A DNA stretch of 64,000 bases from Streptomyces griseoruber (GTDB taxonomy: Bacteria; Actinomycetota; Actinomycetes; Streptomycetales; Streptomycetaceae). The position numbers were made by a program, and so were the translations under genes. A model generated the notes under the pieces. It was not told the DNA's origin. It saw only the letters and a list, made by a program, of their open reading frames with translations, and did no database searches. The stretch spans positions 124,001 through 188,000 of the forward strand of contig NZ_KQ948775.1 in the NCBI RefSeq assembly GCF_001514205.1, read 5' to 3'. This document shows positions 60,182-64,000 of the stretch, one piece after another. Positions within the stretch are counted from its first letter, which is position 1. Every line of letters begins with the position of its first letter.

Positions 60182-62454
60182 TGGACAGGGCCATGGATCC
60201 TCAGAAGGCGTACGACGCGGCGCTGGCCGTGTGGCAGCGGTTCGCGCAGGACGAGACCGATACTGCCCCGCTGTTCAGCTCTGTCATGACCCAACGGCTC
60301 GAGTGTCTTTCCCAGTGGTTGATTGAGTCCTCACCTATAGTCCCGGGGCCACCGAGGGGCCCGGTCGCTTACCTCCTCACGTGGGTGCACTGGGCCCGCT
60401 GGCATGTCGCATCGAGGACTGAGGAAACGGCTGGACCGAAAGCCGAGCATGCGGGGGAGGCTGATCGGGCCTTGGCGGCGAGCTGGTGGTTGAGCGACCT
60501 CGACCTGGCTCCGGAACCGCTCCGCCCGCTTGCCAGGCTGTTCCAGGAGCTCGTTGCGGAGGGCTGGGCCGATCCCGAGCAGGTGCAGGACTACGCCGGC
60601 CTGATGCTGGACTTCGCCCGGAGGACGGGCAGCGAGAGGGCGTTGTACGAGGCAGCCCGCCGTTGCAGACAGGCGCTCGGTCTCGTCGAGGAGGCCGACG
60701 AGCGGTGGCCCGTTATCGCCTCGAACCTGGCCGCAACCGTGCTGGCGCTTGCCGAGGGGATAGACGACCACGACGACCTGGACGAAGCCATCCTCCTCGC
60801 CAGCCAGGCCCTCGGCAGACTTGACGTGCCGCCGGACGAGCTAGGGCACTACACGGTTCAGCTGGCCCGGCTGCTACTGATCCGCTATGACGCGTCGGGT
60901 GAGCAGGCCGACCTGGACGAAGCGATCGAGATCTTCTCGCCACTGGTGTCCCGCGAACCGGTACCGGCGCCGGTGGACGACACCGCACTGTACGTACTCG
61001 TGTCGTTGCTGAGATCCCGCTACCAGCTGACCAGCGACCCAGCGGATCTGCCCCAGGCCATCCAACTCCAGGAACAACTCGTGGCTCGGCGCGGCGAGCA
61101 GGACGACCACTACGTCCTGGCACAGCTCCTATCCCGGCACTTCAGCCACACTGGCAGCACCGAAGCCATGGACCGGTCCATTCACCACTACGAGAAGGCC
61201 TGGACGATCGGCGAGACCCACAGCACGCCGTTGCCCCCAGCACTCAACGGACTAGCCTGGATGCTGAACCGGCGCTTCGAGCACACGGGTGCCAGCCACG
61301 ACAGGGATGCCGCGATCCTAACGGCGCGTCAAGCGGTCTCCCTGATGCCGGACGACGATCCGACCTTGCCGTCGGCGCTCGGGATCTTCGCCGCAGCCCT
61401 GCACTCACGGGCCCGGGCTACAGGCAGCATGCCCGACCTAAACGAGGGGCTGGAGATCGTCGAACGGGCACTGTCCCTGCCGGGCGTCGCTCCCACCGAC
61501 CGCGCGATCCACCTGCTCAACAAGGCCGCGCTGGTCACCCTCCGCCACCGAGGCGAGTGGCGGGCGGCGGACAACGAACTTGCGATCGCCCTGTGGCGCG
61601 AGGCGGTAGACCTGCTGCCCCCGGGACACCCAAAGAAGAGTGCCTACCGCATCAACCTGATCGGTGGGCTCTTGGACCGGGTCAGACACACCAACGATGA
61701 CGACCCCCTCGACGAGGCGCTGGGTGTTGGTACGGTGGCGCTCGCCGAACTTCCCTCGGAACACCCGCATCGGGCCGGGCTCTGCTCCAACCACGCGATG
61801 GCGCTGCTGCTGAGCGCCAGACGAAGGCCCGACGACGAGAAATTGCGCAGCGCGGTTGCCCTGCTTGATGAGGCGCTGAATCTACTACCCGTGGATCACC
61901 CGAACATCGCGTTGCTCCTGGTAAATCGGGGAGCGGCACAGTCGGCCTTGTCCGAGGGCTCTATTTCTGTCGAGGCTGGCCGGGACTGGAGCGCGGCGGC
62001 CCAGCTGGAGTCCGCGCCGCCGTCCGTACGCATCACCGCGGCAACCGAGTGGGCCAGGAACGCCGTCGCACGAGGGGACGACCGAACAGCCGTTACCGCG
62101 TACACGCTTGCCGTTGGCCACCTCACTAACCTGGCCGATCCGGGGCTGGAACGCGGTGACAAGGAACTGCATCTCCTGGACTGGCGCCACCTCACCGCCG
62201 AGGCGACCGCAGCGGCAGTGGCCGCGGACGATCCAGAGTCCGCCCTCGCCTTGCTCGACTCAGGGAGGTGTGTCCAGTGGAACGCCCGCCTGCAGAGTGC
62301 CGACGAGCTAGTTCGGCTGGCCGAGGTCCGTCCTGATCTCGCGGCGTCCGTGCAGCGGTTGACGGCCCTGTTCGCCGCACAGGACACCACCGACAGCATG
62401 CTGCCTACCGTTGATCCGTCAGAGCCCGACGATGCGAGCCTGCATTTGCCATGA
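60181..62454 (+). CDS. TPR-repeat protein lacking a CHAT domain, 757 aa
   Basis: Helical repeats across most of its length, for example DDLDEAILLASQALGRLDVPPDEL, ADLDEAIEIFSPLVSRE and YHYEKAW-like elements, typical of the superhelix of TPR-CHAT proteins. The end (ALALLDSGRCVQWNARLQSADELVRLAEVRPDLAASVQRLTALF) matches the boundary just before CHAT in fused relatives. Here the frame stops at 62454 with no peptidase. ATG 60181 overlaps the upstream stop. The next frame starts by ATGA at 62451. Confidence 0.85.
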   Translation: MDRAMDPQKAYDAALAVWQRFAQDETDTAPLFSSVMTQRLECLSQWLIESSPIVPGPPRGPVAYLLTWVHWARWHVASRTEETAGPKAEHAGEADRALAASWWLSDLDLAPEPLRPLARLFQELVAEGWADPEQVQDYAGLMLDFARRTGSERALYEAARRCRQALGLVEEADERWPVIASNLAATVLALAEGIDDHDDLDEAILLASQALGRLDVPPDELGHYTVQLARLLLIRYDASGEQADLDEAIEIFSPLVSREPVPAPVDDTALYVLVSLLRSRYQLTSDPADLPQAIQLQEQLVARRGEQDDHYVLAQLLSRHFSHTGSTEAMDRSIHHYEKAWTIGETHSTPLPPALNGLAWMLNRRFEHTGASHDRDAAILTARQAVSLMPDDDPTLPSALGIFAAALHSRARATGSMPDLNEGLEIVERALSLPGVAPTDRAIHLLNKAALVTLRHRGEWRAADNELAIALWREAVDLLPPGHPKKSAYRINLIGGLLDRVRHTNDDDPLDEALGVGTVALAELPSEHPHRAGLCSNHAMALLLSARRRPDDEKLRSAVALLDEALNLLPVDHPNIALLLVNRGAAQSALSEGSISVEAGRDWSAAAQLESAPPSVRITAATEWARNAVARGDDRTAVTAYTLAVGHLTNLADPGLERGDKELHLLDWRHLTAEATAAAVAADDPESALALLDSGRCVQWNARLQSADELVRLAEVRPDLAASVQRLTALFAAQDTTDSMLPTVDPSEPDDASLHLP

Positions 62455-62561
62455 CCTCGCCGACGGCGCGGTGGCGGGCCTGGTGCCGCAACTACTGGTC
62501 GCCGTCGCGACAATACTCGGCCCGGGTGACGACCGCCTCCCCCGAAGTATCGGGCCAATAG
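62451..62561 (+). CDS. Possible 36-aa peptide coupled to the TPR gene
   Basis: ATG 62451 overlaps the TPR stop and opens MTSPTARWRAWCRNYWSPSRQ, rich in aromatic and basic residues, closing at 62561. It is translationally placed to be made. It may be a real small partner or the residue of a once longer frame. The 150 bases after it show no other gene. Confidence 0.35.
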   Translation: MTSPTARWRAWCRNYWSPSRQYSARVTTASPEVSGQ

Positions 62562-62708
62562 CCGCGGCGCTTTCTGGCTGCGCCTCGGAGGGTCTCCCAC
62601 AAGAGGCTGGAGTACCCGTATGGGCTAACCCCTCTCGCTGCTTGCTTAGTTGCGGAGCACGCTGAACCTGTACTTCGGTGCTCCACTCATGCCTCTAGGC
62701 GGTGCCCC

Positions 62709-64000
62709 GTGCGCATTCTGATCCAGATCCGCCAGACCCCGGATGTCACGGCCGCAGTCATTGATGAGCCGTACAAGCAGAGTGTCCCAGCGGTAGTTGG
62801 TGACCTTCCTGGCGTTCTGATGGATGAGAGCTATTCCCCAGTAGCTATGCCGAGGCCGCTCCGTAAGGATGCTGGTGGCGACCCGCTCTCACTCCGGGGG
62901 CCATTGACTTTTTCATGGGAACCGGAGGAAGCGAGCGTACTGGTCCGGGGGGAAGTCGCCGACGACGAGTTGGGACCGCGCCTAGCCGTTCTTGCTGCGA
63001 ATCGGCCTGACATCGTGGGTGTGTTTGCTGATCCCGTTATCAGCACGATGCCGTGTTGCGATGGGGATCCTATCGGCACCTGGGAAGATGTGGCTGACCT
63101 CTTGCACGTCTCTGAACTGCAGAAGCAGGGCCTAGAAGGGACTTCGGTCCCCGTGGCGGTAGTGGATACCGGCATCAAGGCAGCACATCTGGGTTCTTCA
63201 GGTGCAGTCCTACCGGTTGACCGTAACCGCAGCTGGAGCCCAGCGGGCGTAGGGCAACGCCCGGGAGAGCATGAGGTGGGCCACGGTACGATGTGCGCGT
63301 TCGACATCGGCATTGTCGCACCTAAGGCGGAACTCCTCGACATTCCTGTGTTGCTGTCGAACCGCGAGGGGCGCACGCTGATGGAAGGGCTCACCTCAGA
63401 TGCCATCGCCGCATACAGCCACCTGCGCCGAGTTTTCGACATGATGCCGCATAGCAGTCGCGCGCTCGTCGTGAACAACAGCTGGGGTTGCTACTCACCC
63501 CAATGGGACTTCGCTCCGGGGCAGCCGGGAAATTACTCTGACAGTCTCGCGCACCCCTTCAACGTGGCTGTCGCTGCCCTTGAGAGCGCCGGTGCTGACA
63601 TTCTGTTCGCCGCTGGAAACTGTGGTAGGGACTGTCCATCGCCGAAGTGTGCGTATGACCGGCAGCCTATCGGAGGGGCCAACTCACACCCGCAGGTGCT
63701 ATCGATCGCCGGAGCGGACGTCAAGGGGCAAAGGGTTGGGTATTCCTCACAAGGGCCAGGGCGTCTGGATCGTCGCAAGCCCGACGTATGCTCTTACACA
63801 CACTTCCTGGGTTCGCAGGCGCTGGGGGCGGGGAAGCCTGATAACGGAACGTCCGCCGCGTGCCCAGTCGCGGCCGGCGTAGTGGCCGCGCTCCGGACGG
63901 CGTGGCCGTCGTCTCAGGTCAGTCCCGAACAGATGAGACAGATGATCCAGCGAGCTGCAAGCGATCCCACCGGCTCGGGATTCAGCGACGACTACGGATA
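62709..64000 (+). CDS. Subtilisin-family (S8) serine protease, partial, at least 430 aa
   Basis: Runs off the right edge. The complete S8 triad is visible: D153 in AVVDTGIK, H192 in GHGTMCA, oxyanion N304 in FAAGNCG and S382 in GTSAACPVAAG. The first 140 residues form an extra domain without a signal peptide (VRILIQIRQTPDVTAAV), so it is probably cytoplasmic rather than secreted. Two cysteine-rich spots (MPCCDG, CPSPKCAYD) are unusual. Less biased codon use than the core genes. Start is GTG 62709 with a weak AGGCGG site. Confidence 0.85.
   Translation, partial: MRILIQIRQTPDVTAAVIDEPYKQSVPAVVGDLPGVLMDESYSPVAMPRPLRKDAGGDPLSLRGPLTFSWEPEEASVLVRGEVADDELGPRLAVLAANRPDIVGVFADPVISTMPCCDGDPIGTWEDVADLLHVSELQKQGLEGTSVPVAVVDTGIKAAHLGSSGAVLPVDRNRSWSPAGVGQRPGEHEVGHGTMCAFDIGIVAPKAELLDIPVLLSNREGRTLMEGLTSDAIAAYSHLRRVFDMMPHSSRALVVNNSWGCYSPQWDFAPGQPGNYSDSLAHPFNVAVAALESAGADILFAAGNCGRDCPSPKCAYDRQPIGGANSHPQVLSIAGADVKGQRVGYSSQGPGRLDRRKPDVCSYTHFLGSQALGAGKPDNGTSAACPVAAGVVAALRTAWPSSQVSPEQMRQMIQRAASDPTGSGFSDDYG

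Noticed and set aside
62411..62665. 84-codon plus-strand frame after the TPR gene
   Set aside because: It overlaps the TPR end in another frame, has no ribosome site, and shows no CHAT continuation; the ATGA-coupled 36-codon frame is more plausible.

Overview
The window is a high-GC, tightly packed chromosomal segment from a Streptomyces. The signature genes are wblA (four-cysteine Wbl protein), bldG with its anti-sigma partner gene, a crp homologue, a K+-independent proton-pumping pyrophosphatase, a lysine-tailed topoisomerase I, a Tad-type pilus/secretion locus and a fused MFS/thymidylate kinase. Gene content and order match, from memory, the core-chromosome block of S. coelicolor from about SCO3590 down to SCO3540, read in descending order; this was not checked by search.

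Layout. 0-4.2 kb: the 5' end of a sugar-binding lipoprotein gene, conserved hypotheticals, a DUF3105 membrane protein, a decayed stretch, a small Tudor-like protein and tRNA-Pro(CGG). 4.2-9.1 kb: a Pr6Pr-like membrane protein, a metallophosphoesterase, a GatB/YqeY protein and a bifunctional penicillin-binding protein. 9.5-19.7 kb: wblA, two ArsA-like ATPases facing it, a DUF4177/RidA pair, a Nudix/metallo-beta-lactamase pair, a nucleotidyltransferase, crp, and the nth / CoA-Nudix / membrane serine protease run. 20-30 kb: an alpha/beta hydrolase with a holin-like protein, nhaA, acsA, a SulP-carbonic anhydrase fusion, a deacetylase-like lipoprotein and a CooC-like ATPase. 30-32.5 kb: a degenerate Fic-like protein, a gap where an Ms1/6S-like RNA is expected by synteny, and a HAD phosphatase. 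33-38.2 kb: the tad operon. 38.1-46.9 kb: an MrfA-like helicase, bldG and its partner, hppA, a lipoprotein and a methyltransferase. 47.3-57.3 kb: topA, the tmk fusion, a DNA polymerase III delta'-like gene and a secreted alpha/beta hydrolase.

At tRNA-Thr(CGT) (57.4 kb) the character changes. A 16-bp piece of the tRNA is repeated 134 bp downstream, gene style becomes less Streptomyces-core-like, and a compact operon follows. It encodes a CHAT peptidase, a cysteine-rich small protein, a membrane protein, a TPR protein, a 36-residue peptide and a subtilisin-family (S8) protease that runs off the window. The TPR and CHAT parts look like the two halves of a protein that is normally fused, here separated and in reversed order. 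This accessory block, probably a regulated proteolytic conflict system on an integrated island, is the best candidate for an undescribed system.

Functionally, the core genes cover developmental control (wblA, bldG, crp, HAD and Fic-like proteins), cell-wall synthesis, DNA topology, replication and repair (topA, tmk, delta', nth, helicase), acetate and CO2/ion handling (acsA, SulP-CA, nhaA, hppA), and surface or secretion functions (tad).
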